From Amycolatopsis thermoflava N1165 (GTDB lineage: Bacteria; Actinomycetota; Actinomycetes; Mycobacteriales; Pseudonocardiaceae): 64,000 nucleotides of DNA. Both the position numbers and the translations under genes were made by a program. Position 1 is the first letter of the stretch, and every line of letters begins with the position of its first letter. Below the pieces are notes generated by a model, which saw only the letters and a program-made list of their open reading frames with translations, did not search any database and had not been told where the DNA came from. Shown here piece after piece: positions 1 to 13,448 of the stretch. The stretch is from positions 7,909,314 to 7,973,313 of the forward strand of contig NZ_KI421511.1 of assembly GCF_000473265.1 (NCBI RefSeq), given 5' to 3'.

Positions 1-4230
<4,230 letters not shown>

Positions 4231-4238
<8 letters not shown>

Positions 4239-5739
4239 CCCCAAGGGCTTCCTGAAGTACGAGCGGGTCGAGCCGCCCAAGCGCCCCAAGGAGCACCGCG
4301 CCGAGGACTGGCGCGAGGTCTACGTCGACCTCGAACCGGCCGAGCGCGACCAGCAGGTGCGTACCCAGGCCACCCGCTGCATGGACTGCGGCATCCCGTT
4401 CTGCCACTCGGCCGGTTCCGGATGCCCGCTGGGCAACCTGATCCCGGAGTGGAACGACCTGGTGCGCCGCGGTGACTGGACCGCGGCCAGCGACCGGCTG
4501 CACGCCACCAACAACTTCCCGGAGTTCACCGGGAAGCTGTGCCCGGCGCCGTGCGAGGCGGGCTGCACGCTGTCCATCTCGCCGCTGTCCGGCGGGCCGG
4601 TCGCGATCAAGCGCGTCGAGGCGACGATCGCGGAGAAGTCGTGGGAGCTGGGCCTGGCCCAGCCGCAGATCGCCGAGGTGGCCAGCGGTCAGCGCGTCGC
4701 CGTGGTCGGGTCCGGCCCGGCCGGGCTCGCCGCCGCCCAGCAGCTCACCCGCGCCGGGCACGACGTGACGGTCTTCGAGCGGGACGACCGGCTCGGCGGG
4801 CTGCTCCGCTACGGCATCCCCGAGTTCAAGATGGAGAAGAAGCACCTCGACAAGCGCCTGGCTCAGCTCAAGAAGGAGGGCACGCAGTTCGTCACGGGCT
4901 GCGAGGTGGGCGTCGACATCACCGTCGAGGAGCTTCGGGCGCGCTACGACGCGGTCGTGCTCGCCGTCGGCGCGCTGCGCGGCCGCGACGACACCACCAC
5001 GCCCGGCCGGGAGCTCAAGGGCATCCACCTGGCGATGGAGCACCTGGTGCCGGCCAACAAGCAGTGCGAGGGCGACGGCCCGTCGCCGATCCACGCGCAC
5101 GGCAAGCACGTGGTGATCATCGGCGGCGGTGACACCGGCGCCGACTCCTACGGCACCGCGATCCGCCAGGGCGCGGCCTCGGTGGTCCAGCTGGACCAGT
5201 ACCCGATGCCGCCGACGACCCGCGACGACGAGCGGTCGCCGTGGCCGACGTGGCCGTACGTGCTGCGCACCTACCCGGCGCACGAGGAGGGCGGCGAGCG
5301 GAAGTTCGGCGTCGCCGTGCGGCGGTTCGTGGGCGACGAGAACGGGCACGTCCGCGCGATCGAGCTGCAGCAGGTCAAGGTCGTGAAGGACCCGGAGACC
5401 GGGCGCCGCGAGGTGCTGCCGGTGTCGGACGAGATCGAGGAGATCCCGGCCGACCTGGTGCTGTTCGCCATCGGATTCGAGGGCGTGGAGCACATGCGGC
5501 TGCTCGACGACCTGGGCATCCAGCTGACCCGGCGCGGCACCATCTCGTGCGGCCCGGACTGGCAGACCGAGGCCCCTGGCGTGTTCGTCTGCGGTGACGC
5601 CCACCGCGGCGCCTCGCTGGTCGTGTGGGCGATCGCGGAGGGCCGCTCGGTGGCCAACGCCGTCGACGCCTATCTGACCGGCGCGTCGGACCTGCCCGCC
5701 CCGGTGCACCCGACGGCTCTGCCGCTCGCTGTGGTGTAA
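4231..5739 (+). CDS. gltD: Glutamate synthase small subunit
   Basis: FAD-dependent beta subunit (502 aa) that passes electrons from NADPH to GltB. The N-terminal Fe-S region shows the expected cysteine clusters (CMDCGIPFCHSAGSGCP and LCPAPCEAGC). A first dinucleotide fold follows (VVGSGPAGLAAAQ), then a second (VVIIGGGDTGADS), and the C-terminus has the FAD-closing motif GVFVCGDAHRGASLV. The GTG start at 4231 lies inside the gltB end (8-bp overlap), so the two subunits are co-translated. It is the last gene of the operon, with a strong hairpin 31 bp downstream. Confidence 0.97.
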
Positions 5740-5769
5740 CTCTCCGGGTAACGCAACCAAATAACGCGC

Positions 5770-5808
5770 ATCGGCCGTTCGGGCTCACCCTGGGCCCGAA
5801 CGGCCGAT
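5770..5808 (+). terminator. Intrinsic terminator after gltBD
   Basis: Perfect 15-bp inverted repeat (5770-5784 and 5794-5808) with a 9-nt loop, 31 bp after the gltD stop. It is followed by TGTTCACC rather than a long U-run, as is common in high-GC actinobacteria. Confidence 0.85.
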
Positions 5809-5873
5809 TGTTCACCCCGTCGCGCCCGCCTAACTTTCGGTGACAACGGATCGACCGGCAGACGGGTGGCGTC

Positions 5874-6803
5874 ATGAAGCGAACAGGTATCCGGGCACTG
5901 GTCCTCGCGGCGGTCGCCGCGGTCACCACGGCAGTGTTCAACGCGCCCGCCACGGCGGCGCCCGGCCCGGCGGTCCACGTCCACGGCGCCGGTGCCGCGG
6001 AGTACTGGACGCCGGAGAAGATGCGCTCGGCCAAGCCGCTCGACGGCCTGGTGACCGCCGCGCGGGACCTCAGCGCCGACGTCCGCGCCGCGGTGCCGCG
6101 CCTGCTCCCGTCGCGGACCTCGAAGGTCAGCACCGGCGACCCGTGGACCGGCGGCGGCGCGGTCACGCACACCGCGGGACGGGTGTTCTTCACCTTCAAC
6201 GGTTCCCCGGCCTCCTGCAGCGGGGACGCGGTGACCAGCGCCAACCGCAGCGTCGTCATCACCGCCGGGCACTGCGTGAAGTACCAGGGCAGCTGGCACA
6301 CCAACTGGGTCTTCGTGCCGGGCTACGACAACGGCAACGCCCCGTACGGCGAGTGGGCCGCCACCACGACCCTCACCACGCCGCAGTGGCAGGCGAGCGA
6401 GGACCTCAACTACGACGTCGGCGCCGCCGTCGTCGCCCCGCTCAACGGCCAGTACCTCACCGATGTCGTCGGTTCGCAGGGCGTCGCGTTCAACCAGCCG
6501 CGCGGCCAGGCGATGTACAGCTTCGGCTACCCGGCCGAGCCGCCGTACGACGGCAGCGAGCTGACCTACTGCGCCGGCCGGACCTTCAACGACACGTTCG
6601 GCAGCAACGACCTCGGAATGCGCTGCAACATGACCGGTGGCTCCAGCGGCGGCCCGTGGTTCCTCAGCTTCAACGAGGCGACCGGGACCGGCATCCAGAA
6701 CTCGGTGAACAGCTTCGGCTACACGTTCCTGCCCGGCGTGATGTTCGGCCCGTACTTCGGCGCGGACGCCGAGGCGCTCTACAACGCGGCGGCCGCGCGC
6801 TAA
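5874..6803 (+). CDS. Secreted trypsin/V8-like serine endopeptidase
   Basis: Chymotrypsin-fold serine protease of 309 aa, probably exported. Residues 1-29 form a Sec signal peptide with an Ala-rich core and an AxA-type cleavage site near ATAAP. The catalytic triad is visible: His133 in TAGHC, Asp181 in NYDVG, Ser258 in GGSSGGPW. Residues 30-100 look like a propeptide, so the enzyme may be made as a zymogen. It stands alone between the gltD terminator and an acetyltransferase gene. Substrate unknown; the nearest named relatives would be bacterial glutamyl endopeptidases or S1 trypsin-like proteins. Confidence 0.88.
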   Translation: MKRTGIRALVLAAVAAVTTAVFNAPATAAPGPAVHVHGAGAAEYWTPEKMRSAKPLDGLVTAARDLSADVRAAVPRLLPSRTSKVSTGDPWTGGGAVTHTAGRVFFTFNGSPASCSGDAVTSANRSVVITAGHCVKYQGSWHTNWVFVPGYDNGNAPYGEWAATTTLTTPQWQASEDLNYDVGAAVVAPLNGQYLTDVVGSQGVAFNQPRGQAMYSFGYPAEPPYDGSELTYCAGRTFNDTFGSNDLGMRCNMTGGSSGGPWFLSFNEATGTGIQNSVNSFGYTFLPGVMFGPYFGADAEALYNAAAAR

Positions 6804-6843
6804 TCGGTTGCCGCGGGCCCGGCCGGTCGGATAAGAAGCCCGC

Positions 6844-7377
6844 ATGCTGAAGGGCGAGAAGGTCGGGCTGCGGGCCCGGTACGACGAGGACATCCCGATC
6901 CTGCGGACCGAGCTCTACGACGACGTCGTCAACGGTTCCCGGGCCGAAAGCCGGCCGTGGCGGCCGATCTCGCCGAGCTCGAAGGACCAGCGGCTGCACG
7001 TCGACGACAGCGTGACGGACCACGTCCCGTTCTCGGTCGTCGAGCTGGCGGGCGCCACGCTGATCGGCACCGCGACGCTGTGGGGGATCGACACCCACCA
7101 CCGGTCCGCGCACGTCGGGCTGGGGCTGCTGCCGTCCGCGCGCGGCAAGGGTTACGGCAGCGACGTGGTCGCGGTGCTGTGCCACTACGGCTTCGTGGTG
7201 CGCGGCCTGCAGCGGCTGCAGATCGAGACGCTGGCGGACAACTTCGCGATGCTGCGCGCGGCCGAGCGGAACGGCTTCGTGCGGGAGGGCGTGCTGCGCA
7301 AGTCGGCGTGGGTGATGGGCGAGTTCCTGGACGAGGTGCTGCTGGGACTCCTGGCCCACGAGTGGACGGCGCGCTAG
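6844..7377 (+). CDS. GNAT acetyltransferase, RimJ/RimL type
   Basis: A 177-aa GCN5-related N-acetyltransferase of the Acetyltransf_3 (RimJ/RimL) type. The acetyl-CoA loop is visible in the stretch LLPSARGKGYGSDVV (R-x-x-G-x-G), followed by the typical RLQIETLADNFAMLRAAERNGF region, where such enzymes keep an Asn near the active site. Members acetylate protein N-termini, aminoglycosides or small amines; the substrate here cannot be read from sequence. No obvious partner gene is adjacent. Confidence 0.85.
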   Translation: MLKGEKVGLRARYDEDIPILRTELYDDVVNGSRAESRPWRPISPSSKDQRLHVDDSVTDHVPFSVVELAGATLIGTATLWGIDTHHRSAHVGLGLLPSARGKGYGSDVVAVLCHYGFVVRGLQRLQIETLADNFAMLRAAERNGFVREGVLRKSAWVMGEFLDEVLLGLLAHEWTAR

Positions 7378-7587
7378 GGCTTCCTGTCGATGGCCCGAGT
7401 CCGGACGCGGCGATCGACACCGGGGCGGGCCAGCTGCGGACGGCCGCGCACGACGGCGCCCACCCGGGACTCGCGCCAGGGAGCGTGGGACTCGCGGGCG
7501 GGACGGCGAGTTCGACACTCGGGCGCGCGAGTTCCACGTTCGGGGTGGCCCCCGCCACCTCGGGGCGGATCGTCCCAGCGCACCCCA

Positions 7588-7599
7588 TATCCTGGGGTG
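7588..7599 (+). promoter_or_regulatory. Leaderless promoter -10 of aroG
   Basis: TATCCT at 7588-7593 followed by 6 nt and then the GTG start at 7600, so the transcript would begin at or next to the start codon. No Shine-Dalgarno sequence precedes the start. CACCCC/GGGGTG (7581-7586, 7594-7599) forms a short dyad around the box; its meaning is unknown. Confidence 0.6.
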
Positions 7600-8991
7600 G
7601 TGAACTGGACCGTGGACGTGCCCGTCGACACCCTTCCCGAGCTGCCGCCCCTGCCGCCGGAACTGCGTGCCCGGCTGGACGACGCCCTGTCCCGCCCCGC
7701 CGCCCAGCAGCCGGAGTGGCCCGACGCCGACGCGGTCGGCCGGGTCCGCCACCTGCTCGAGGCCGTGCCGCCCATCACCGTGCCCGCCGAGATCGACCGG
7801 CTCCAGGACCGCCTCGCCATGGTCGCCCGCGGCGAGGCCTTCCTGCTCCAGGGCGGCGACTGCGCCGAGACGTTCGAGTCCAACACCGAGCCGCACATCC
7901 GCGCCAACCTGCGCACGCTGCTGCAGATGGCCGTCGTCCTCACCTACGGCGCCAGCCTGCCCGTCGTGAAGGTCGGGCGCATCGCAGGCCAGTACGCCAA
8001 GCCGCGCTCCAACAGCACCGACGCGCTCGGCCTGCCCGTCTACCGCGGCGACATCGTCAACTCGCTCGTCGCCAAGCCCGAGCTGCGCGTCCCCGACCCG
8101 GGCCGCATGATCCGCGCCTACGCCAACTCCGGTGCGGCGATGAACCTGGTCCGCGCCCTCACCGGCGCCGGCATGGCCGACCTCGCCCAGGTGCACGACT
8201 GGAACAAGGACTTCGTGCGCACCTCGCCCGCCGGCGAGCGCTACGAGGCGCTGGCCGGTGAGATCGACCGCGGCCTGCGGTTCATGTCCGCCTGCGGCGT
8301 CAGCGACACCTCGCTGCACTCCACCGAGATCTTCGCCAGCCACGAGGCCCTGCTGCTCGACTACGAGCGCGCCATGCTGCGGATGGACAACGCCAACGCG
8401 GCCAACCCGAAGCTGTACAACCTCTCGTCGCACTTCCTCTGGATCGGCGAGCGCACCCGCCAGCTCGACGGCGCCCACATCGCCCTCGCCGAACTGCTGG
8501 CCAACCCCATCGGCGTCAAGATCGGCCCGACCACCACGCCCGAACAGGCCGTGGAGTACGTCGAACGCCTCGACCCGCGCAACCAGCCCGGCCGCGTCAC
8601 CCTCATCTCCCGCATGGGCAACGGCAAGGTCCGCGACGTCCTGCCGGCCATCGTGGAAAAGGTCGAGGCCACCGGCCACAAGGTCATCTGGCAGTGCGAC
8701 CCGATGCACGGCAACACGCACGAGTCGTCCAGCGGCTACAAGACCCGCCACTTCGACCGCATCATCGACGAGGTCCAGGGCTTCTTCGAGGTGCACCACA
8801 AGCTCGGCAGCTACCCCGGCGGCATCCACATCGAGCTCACCGGCGAGGACGTCACCGAGTGCCTCGGCGGGGCGCAGGAGATCTCCGACTCCGACCTCGC
8901 CGGGCGGTACGAGACGGCCTGTGATCCGCGGCTGAACACGCAGCAGTCGCTGGAGTTGGCGTTCCTGGTGGCTGAGATGTTGCGGGGCTAG
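7600..8991 (+). CDS. aroG: Class II DAHP synthase
   Basis: First enzyme of the shikimate pathway: phosphoenolpyruvate plus erythrose 4-phosphate gives DAHP. The protein (463 aa) follows M. tuberculosis AroG (462 aa, as I remember it) nearly end to end, with MNWTVD at the start, LLQGGDCAETF, KPRS, IGERTRQ, GPTTTPE and CDPMHGNTHES. The class II signature and metal ligands are in place (Cys in GGDCAE, His in DPMHGN, Glu in LTGED, Asp in CDPRL). GTG at 7600 is chosen over an in-frame GTG at 7597 because it reproduces the M. tuberculosis start. Mycobacterial homologues form a complex with chorismate mutase; none is in this window. Confidence 0.96.
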   Translation: MNWTVDVPVDTLPELPPLPPELRARLDDALSRPAAQQPEWPDADAVGRVRHLLEAVPPITVPAEIDRLQDRLAMVARGEAFLLQGGDCAETFESNTEPHIRANLRTLLQMAVVLTYGASLPVVKVGRIAGQYAKPRSNSTDALGLPVYRGDIVNSLVAKPELRVPDPGRMIRAYANSGAAMNLVRALTGAGMADLAQVHDWNKDFVRTSPAGERYEALAGEIDRGLRFMSACGVSDTSLHSTEIFASHEALLLDYERAMLRMDNANAANPKLYNLSSHFLWIGERTRQLDGAHIALAELLANPIGVKIGPTTTPEQAVEYVERLDPRNQPGRVTLISRMGNGKVRDVLPAIVEKVEATGHKVIWQCDPMHGNTHESSSGYKTRHFDRIIDEVQGFFEVHHKLGSYPGGIHIELTGEDVTECLGGAQEISDSDLAGRYETACDPRLNTQQSLELAFLVAEMLRG

Positions 8992-9062
8992 TTCGGGGCG
9001 CTACGCGGGTTTCCACTGCGCCGGGCTTCGCTTCGCTACGCCCGGATCTTGGTGCCCTCCCG

Positions 9063-9163
9063 AACCCGATCTTTCAGTGTTCGGTTGCCGAGACACCGCG
9101 TCAAGGCGGGAAAGCGTGCCTTGACCCGGTGGCTCGGCAACCGATTTGGCTGGGGATCGGGTT
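9063..9163. repeat. Long imperfect palindrome between aroG and the 2H phosphoesterase gene
   Basis: Inner arms of 25 nt (9083-9107 and 9118-9142) match at 23 of 25 positions around a 10-nt loop. Outer arms AACCCGATC (9063-9071) and GATCGGGTT (9155-9163) match perfectly. A smaller hairpin, CCGGGC/GCCCGG, lies just upstream near 9017-9042. The element fills the space between two converging genes, so a bidirectional terminator is the simplest role. Its length and nested structure also fit a dispersed palindromic repeat. Confidence 0.75.
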
Positions 9164-9230
9164 GCGGGAGGGGGCTGGCTCGGGGCGGGGTTGTCTTGCG
9201 TTGCCGGCCGGCGGTTCTGGTGCTGCGTTT

Positions 9231-9809
9231 TCAAGAAGCGAAGTAGTCTTCGGCGGCTTCCCTCGGGCGCTGTAGCGGTGCGGGCAGCTCGAAGGTCGCC
9301 ACCGTGCGCCACGGGCCGTGTTCGTCCTCGCCCGCCACCAGGTGCACGCGGTCGATCCAGGCCCGCACCGGGAGCGCCGCGGCCAGTTCCGCCGCCGCGC
9401 GCCGCCGGGTGTGGGCGTCGCCCGTGCGGTGGTCCACCACCGTCAGGTGGGGGACCGTGTCGGGGTGCTCGCCGCCGTAGGGCGGGTGCGCCGGGAATCG
9501 TTCGCACACCGCATGCGTCAGCGCCCGGAAGTGCTCGTCCGGCTCCGGCGCCAGCCACACCACCTCCGAGCCGAACCACCCGACCTGCGAAAACTCGCAC
9601 TCGAACGCCTCGATGCCGACCAGCGCGGCCTCCAGATCGGCCACCGTCCCGGCGTCGATGTCCCGCGGCGCGACGAACGGGTACAGCACGGTCACGTGCG
9701 CCGGCACGGTCCGTCGATGCCGGGTGACCAGGTGGTCCGTCTCGGGGACGGGGACGACGATGGCACTCTTCGTGGCACGGCGAAGCCACTGCGCGTCGGG
9801 GACCGGCAT
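9231..9809 (-). CDS. 2'-5' RNA ligase-like 2H phosphoesterase
   Basis: A 192-aa member of the 2H phosphoesterase superfamily (LigT/2'-5' RNA ligase-like). The two defining H-x-T motifs are present: HVTVLYPF at His38 and HLTVV at His121. Such enzymes cleave or join 2'-5' or 2',3'-cyclic phosphodiester bonds; the physiological substrate in actinobacteria is mostly unknown. The ATG at 9809 is chosen because residues before it lack family similarity. It lies 32 bp downstream of the WS/DGAT gene on the same strand and may be co-transcribed with it. Confidence 0.85.
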   Translation of the reverse strand: MPVPDAQWLRRATKSAIVVPVPETDHLVTRHRRTVPAHVTVLYPFVAPRDIDAGTVADLEAALVGIEAFECEFSQVGWFGSEVVWLAPEPDEHFRALTHAVCERFPAHPPYGGEHPDTVPHLTVVDHRTGDAHTRRRAAAELAAALPVRAWIDRVHLVAGEDEHGPWRTVATFELPAPLQRPREAAEDYFAS

Positions 9810-9841
9810 GGCTTCATCATGACTGAAACCGCGCCGGATGT

Positions 9842-11161
9842 TTAGATCGACCGCTCGTACAGAGCAGCGGCCGACTTCAGCACGGCGTCCCGCAGCGAAC
9901 CGGTGTCGGACACCGCGTCGCCGTTCATTTGCAGTCCGATGTGGACGTGGTCGGCGTACGTGGCCGCCGCGATGCCCACCGCGTGCCGCGGCGCCAGCGG
10001 CACGAACGGGTAGATCTCGCACAACTGCGCGCCGTCCAGGGTCAGGTCCAGCTTCGGCAGCGGCACGTTCGTGATCACGGTGTCGAACAGGGCCCCCGCG
10101 GCCTTCCCGGCCACCTTCGTCGCCAGCCGGTGCAGCCCCGGCGGCAACCGGTCGGCCAGCACCGGCAGCGCACCCGCCCCGCGCTGCGGCCCCGCCGCCT
10201 TGTTCCGGTTCATCGACCAGCGGATCTCCCGCAACCGCCGCACGGGATCGTCCAGGTGCACCGGCAGATCGCACAGGTAACCGGACAGCTGGTTGGCGCC
10301 CAAGCCGCCCTCACGCGCCCGCATGCTCACCGGGATCAGGGCCCGCAGCGTGCGCGCGTCTGGGCGCTGCCCGCGGTTGATCATCCACTCCCGCAGCGCG
10401 CCGGCCAGGACGGCGAGCACCACGTCGTTGGGCGTGCCGCCGTGCGTGCCGCGGATGGTGCGGATGTCGGCGAGCGGCAACCGGACGAACCCGAGCCGCC
10501 GGCTGGCCGAATCCGGCGCCCCCAACGGGGAGAACGGGTACGGCCGCGCGGCACGCAGGACCGCCGACGCGATCGCCGCGTTCTCCCCGGCCTGGCTGAC
10601 CGCCTCCACGACCCCGTCCCGCAGCGCCGCCAGCGGCGAACGGGGATCGGCCGGCCGGTCGGCCGCCTCGATGAGCATGCGGGTGATCGGCAGCTCGTCC
10701 AGCAGCCCGGCGGCCACCGCGAACGCCCCCGCGCCGTCGGTGAACGCGTGGTGCAGCTTGAGCAGCAGCGCGAACCGGCCGTCCGCCAGGCCGGTCACCA
10801 CGTGCAGGTCCCACAGCGGCCGGTCCATCGGCAGCGGCTGCTCCATCCACTCGGCCGCGTGCGTGGCGAGCGGATCGTCGGCGTAGAACCCGCTCAGCCG
10901 GTGCACGTGGATGTGCCGGCGCGGATCGAATTCCGGGTCCTCCACCCAGGTCGCTCCCCCCGGCGGGAACAACGACGAGCGGAACCGCTGGCGCAGGCGC
11001 GGGATACGTCTCGCGCGCCCGGCGAGCAAATCGGCCACCCGATGCGGGTCAACGGGTGCATCCGGTTGGAAGATCACCGCTGCCCCCATGTGCATGGGGG
11101 TCGATTCCCCTTCCAGGCAAAGGAAAGCCACGTCCAGCCCACTGAGCTGACGGCCAGCCAT
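9842..11161 (-). CDS. WS/DGAT-family O-acyltransferase (wax ester synthase/diacylglycerol acyltransferase)
   Basis: Acyl-CoA-dependent O-acyltransferase of about 439 aa for storage lipid (triacylglycerol or wax ester) synthesis, membrane-associated. The condensation-type active-site motif HHAFTDG is at residues 137-143, with the C-terminal SNVPG-like position reading TNVPLP and the conserved PLW at about 115-117. The ATG at 11161 is preferred over one at 11188 because AGAGGGG lies at the right distance upstream. It sits downstream of pknL on the same strand, separated by about 170 bp. Confidence 0.9.
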   Translation of the reverse strand: MAGRQLSGLDVAFLCLEGESTPMHMGAAVIFQPDAPVDPHRVADLLAGRARRIPRLRQRFRSSLFPPGGATWVEDPEFDPRRHIHVHRLSGFYADDPLATHAAEWMEQPLPMDRPLWDLHVVTGLADGRFALLLKLHHAFTDGAGAFAVAAGLLDELPITRMLIEAADRPADPRSPLAALRDGVVEAVSQAGENAAIASAVLRAARPYPFSPLGAPDSASRRLGFVRLPLADIRTIRGTHGGTPNDVVLAVLAGALREWMINRGQRPDARTLRALIPVSMRAREGGLGANQLSGYLCDLPVHLDDPVRRLREIRWSMNRNKAAGPQRGAGALPVLADRLPPGLHRLATKVAGKAAGALFDTVITNVPLPKLDLTLDGAQLCEIYPFVPLAPRHAVGIAAATYADHVHIGLQMNGDAVSDTGSLRDAVLKSAAALYERSI

Positions 11162-11328
11162 AGACGACCCCTCTACGGTCGGTGACATCGGGATTGCCTG
11201 CTACTTGAGCAAACGGACGTGACGAAACGGTAGTCCATTTGTTTCGGCAGCGCTAACGGCTCCCAATTCTCACTCGAATGGGGTACTGGTCCTTTGTGGA
11301 CGTGAAATCGCGTCGATCTCCTTGTCGA

Positions 11329-13323
11329 TCAAGGAAATACTTGCAATTTCACCTTTTTGCCGCGTTCGACGTGCTCGCCGGGCTGGGGATCCTGGCCGAC
11401 GACGATGGAGAAGTTCCGCGTGCGGCCCTTGACCTCGGCCTGCAGGCCGGCGTCGGTGAGCAGCTGGATCGCGTCCTGCACCGGGCGTCCGAGCACGGAC
11501 GGGACCTGGACCGCGGTGGAGGTGAACACGCCGACCCGCTTGTCGCCATGGCCGTCGATGGTGGTCCCTGCTGCCGGAGTGGTGCGGGTGACGCTGCCGC
11601 TCGGCACGTCCGCGGAGAACTCGGTGCCGGCATCGTAGGGCTCGAATCCGGCCTCCCTCAACCGCTGGAAGGCCTCATTCCGGCTCAACCCGACGACGCT
11701 GGGCACCGGCGACGGCGGCGGGCCCTGCGACAGGCCGATCCGCACCGGCGAGCCGATGGTGAGCTGCGTTCCGGGCTTCGGGTCGACCACGAGCACCTTC
11801 CCGGCGGGCACCGTACTGCTGTAGGTGTCGATGCTCTCGTCCCGCCGGGGCGTGAGCCCGGCCGCCTTGACGGCCGCCTCCGCCTGCGCCAGCTCGGTGC
11901 CCGGGCTGATGTCGGGCACCGTCGGCCGGCCCGAGGACAACACCAGGGTGACCGAGCTGCTCTTCTGCACCGACGTCCCGGCCTGCGGATCGCTGCCGAT
12001 CGCCTTACCCGCCGCGACGGTGTCGCTGAACTGGCGGGTCACGGTCACCGACAGGCCGGCGTCGTGCAGCGTCTTCTCCGCCGTGGCCTGGTCCAGGCCG
12101 GCCACCGGCGGGATCGCGATCGAGTCGGCGGCGTCCTCGCCGACGCTGAACCACCACACCCCGGCGCCGACCAGCGCCACCACCAGCGTGGCGATGACCG
12201 CCCACAGCACGACCGGGCGGCGCTGGACGAACGTCTTCAGGTCCTCGCGCGGCGGCGCGGGCGCGGGCGGCGGCACGGGCGCGGCCTGCGGGCGGACCAT
12301 CGCGCGGGTGCCGCGCGGGCCTGCGATCGGGTCCGTGGTCGCGACCGGCGAGAACGCGGGCACGGTCTTCTCCGGGTCCACCGACGGGGCGGGCGCGGCA
12401 GGCGGGGCGGGCACCTCCTTCGGCGGCAGCACCGGGATCGGCGCGGGCGCGATGCCCAGCGCCGCCCGCACGCGGCGCAACTCCTGCAGGAACGCGGCGG
12501 CGTCGGCCGGCCGCGCTTCCGGGTCGCGCCGCGTGGCGCGCAGCACCAGGTCGTCCAGCACCGCGGGCAGACCGGGTTCGACCGTGCTGGGCGCCGGGAC
12601 GTCGTCGTTCACGTGCCGGTAGGCAACCGAGATGGCGGTGTCGCCGGTGTAGGGCACCTGGCCGGTGAGCATCTCGTAGAGCACGATGCCCGCCGAGTAG
12701 ACGTCGCCGCGCTCGCCCGCCATGCCGGTCGTGACCTGCTCGGGCGCCAGGTAGGAGACGGTGCCCAGGATGATGCTCGAACTGGTGGTGCCCGCGCTCG
12801 CGACGGCCCGCACGAGGCCGAAGTCGGCGACTTTCACCACCCCGGTCGGCGGGTGGCCGGTGGCGCCGATCAGCACGTTCTCCGGCTTCACGTCGCGGTG
12901 CACCAGGCCGGCCTGGTGCGCGGCCGACAACGCGGCGAGCATCTGCTCGGCCACGCTCAGCGCCAGCGGCACGTCGAGCTTGCCCCGCTGGTCCAGCAGA
13001 TCGCGCAGCGTTCCGCCGTCGACCAGCTCCATCACGAGGAACACGTGCGAGCGGTCGCCTGCCACGTCGACGCCCTGGTCGTGCACCGTGACCACGTTCG
13101 GGTGGTGCAGCTTCGCGGCCAGCCGTGCCTCGCGCTCGAAGCGCTCGACGAACGACCGGTCGTCGGCGAAGCGCGGGTCCATGATCTTGATGGCGACCGG
13201 ACGGTCCAGCCTCGTGTCCGACCCCCGGTAGACGGCCGACATGCCGCCCCGCGCGAGGAGGCCGTCGACCCGGTAACGCCGCTCCAGGAGCGTCCCGGCC
13301 AGGCTGGTTTCCGTGCTCGTCAC
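11329..13323 (-). CDS. pknL: PASTA-domain serine/threonine kinase, PknL type
   Basis: Transmembrane Ser/Thr kinase of 664 aa. Kinase domain about 15-285 with Lys46 (VAIK), HRD (142-144, HRDVKPEN) and DFG (167-169); then a Pro/Ala-rich juxtamembrane segment to about 365, one membrane helix near 371-392, and four extracellular PASTA repeats to the C-terminus. PASTA domains bind muropeptides, so a cell-wall sensing role is expected. It is named PknL from context: the divergent gene at 13449 is an Rv2175c-type DNA-binding protein, a reported PknL substrate in M. tuberculosis, whose own PknL lacks the PASTA part. The GTG start at 13323 has a leaderless -10 box 7 nt away. Confidence 0.92.
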   Translation of the reverse strand: MTSTETSLAGTLLERRYRVDGLLARGGMSAVYRGSDTRLDRPVAIKIMDPRFADDRSFVERFEREARLAAKLHHPNVVTVHDQGVDVAGDRSHVFLVMELVDGGTLRDLLDQRGKLDVPLALSVAEQMLAALSAAHQAGLVHRDVKPENVLIGATGHPPTGVVKVADFGLVRAVASAGTTSSSIILGTVSYLAPEQVTTGMAGERGDVYSAGIVLYEMLTGQVPYTGDTAISVAYRHVNDDVPAPSTVEPGLPAVLDDLVLRATRRDPEARPADAAAFLQELRRVRAALGIAPAPIPVLPPKEVPAPPAAPAPSVDPEKTVPAFSPVATTDPIAGPRGTRAMVRPQAAPVPPPAPAPPREDLKTFVQRRPVVLWAVIATLVVALVGAGVWWFSVGEDAADSIAIPPVAGLDQATAEKTLHDAGLSVTVTRQFSDTVAAGKAIGSDPQAGTSVQKSSSVTLVLSSGRPTVPDISPGTELAQAEAAVKAAGLTPRRDESIDTYSSTVPAGKVLVVDPKPGTQLTIGSPVRIGLSQGPPPSPVPSVVGLSRNEAFQRLREAGFEPYDAGTEFSADVPSGSVTRTTPAAGTTIDGHGDKRVGVFTSTAVQVPSVLGRPVQDAIQLLTDAGLQAEVKGRTRNFSIVVGQDPQPGEHVERGKKVKLQVFP

Positions 13324-13336
13324 GCGCCCGATCGTA
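13324..13336 (-). promoter_or_regulatory. Leaderless promoter -10 of pknL
   Basis: On the minus strand TACGAT (13336-13331) is followed by 7 nt and the GTG start of pknL at 13323. No ribosome binding site is seen. The divergent gene starts at 13449, so the 125-bp gap must serve both. Confidence 0.55.
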
Positions 13337-13448
13337 CGGACTTTGCCGGAGTCGGTGGAGCCGCCCCGGGACTGCCGTGGTTGAGCTTTCGTTACGCCGT
13401 TCGCGCGACATTGCGGACAACCAGGCCTGATGTGGCACCCTGTCTTGC

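Noticed and set aside
7581..7599. CACCCC/GGGGTG dyad as an aroG operator
   Set aside because: Only 6-bp arms in very GC-rich DNA; the -10 box inside explains the position well enough.
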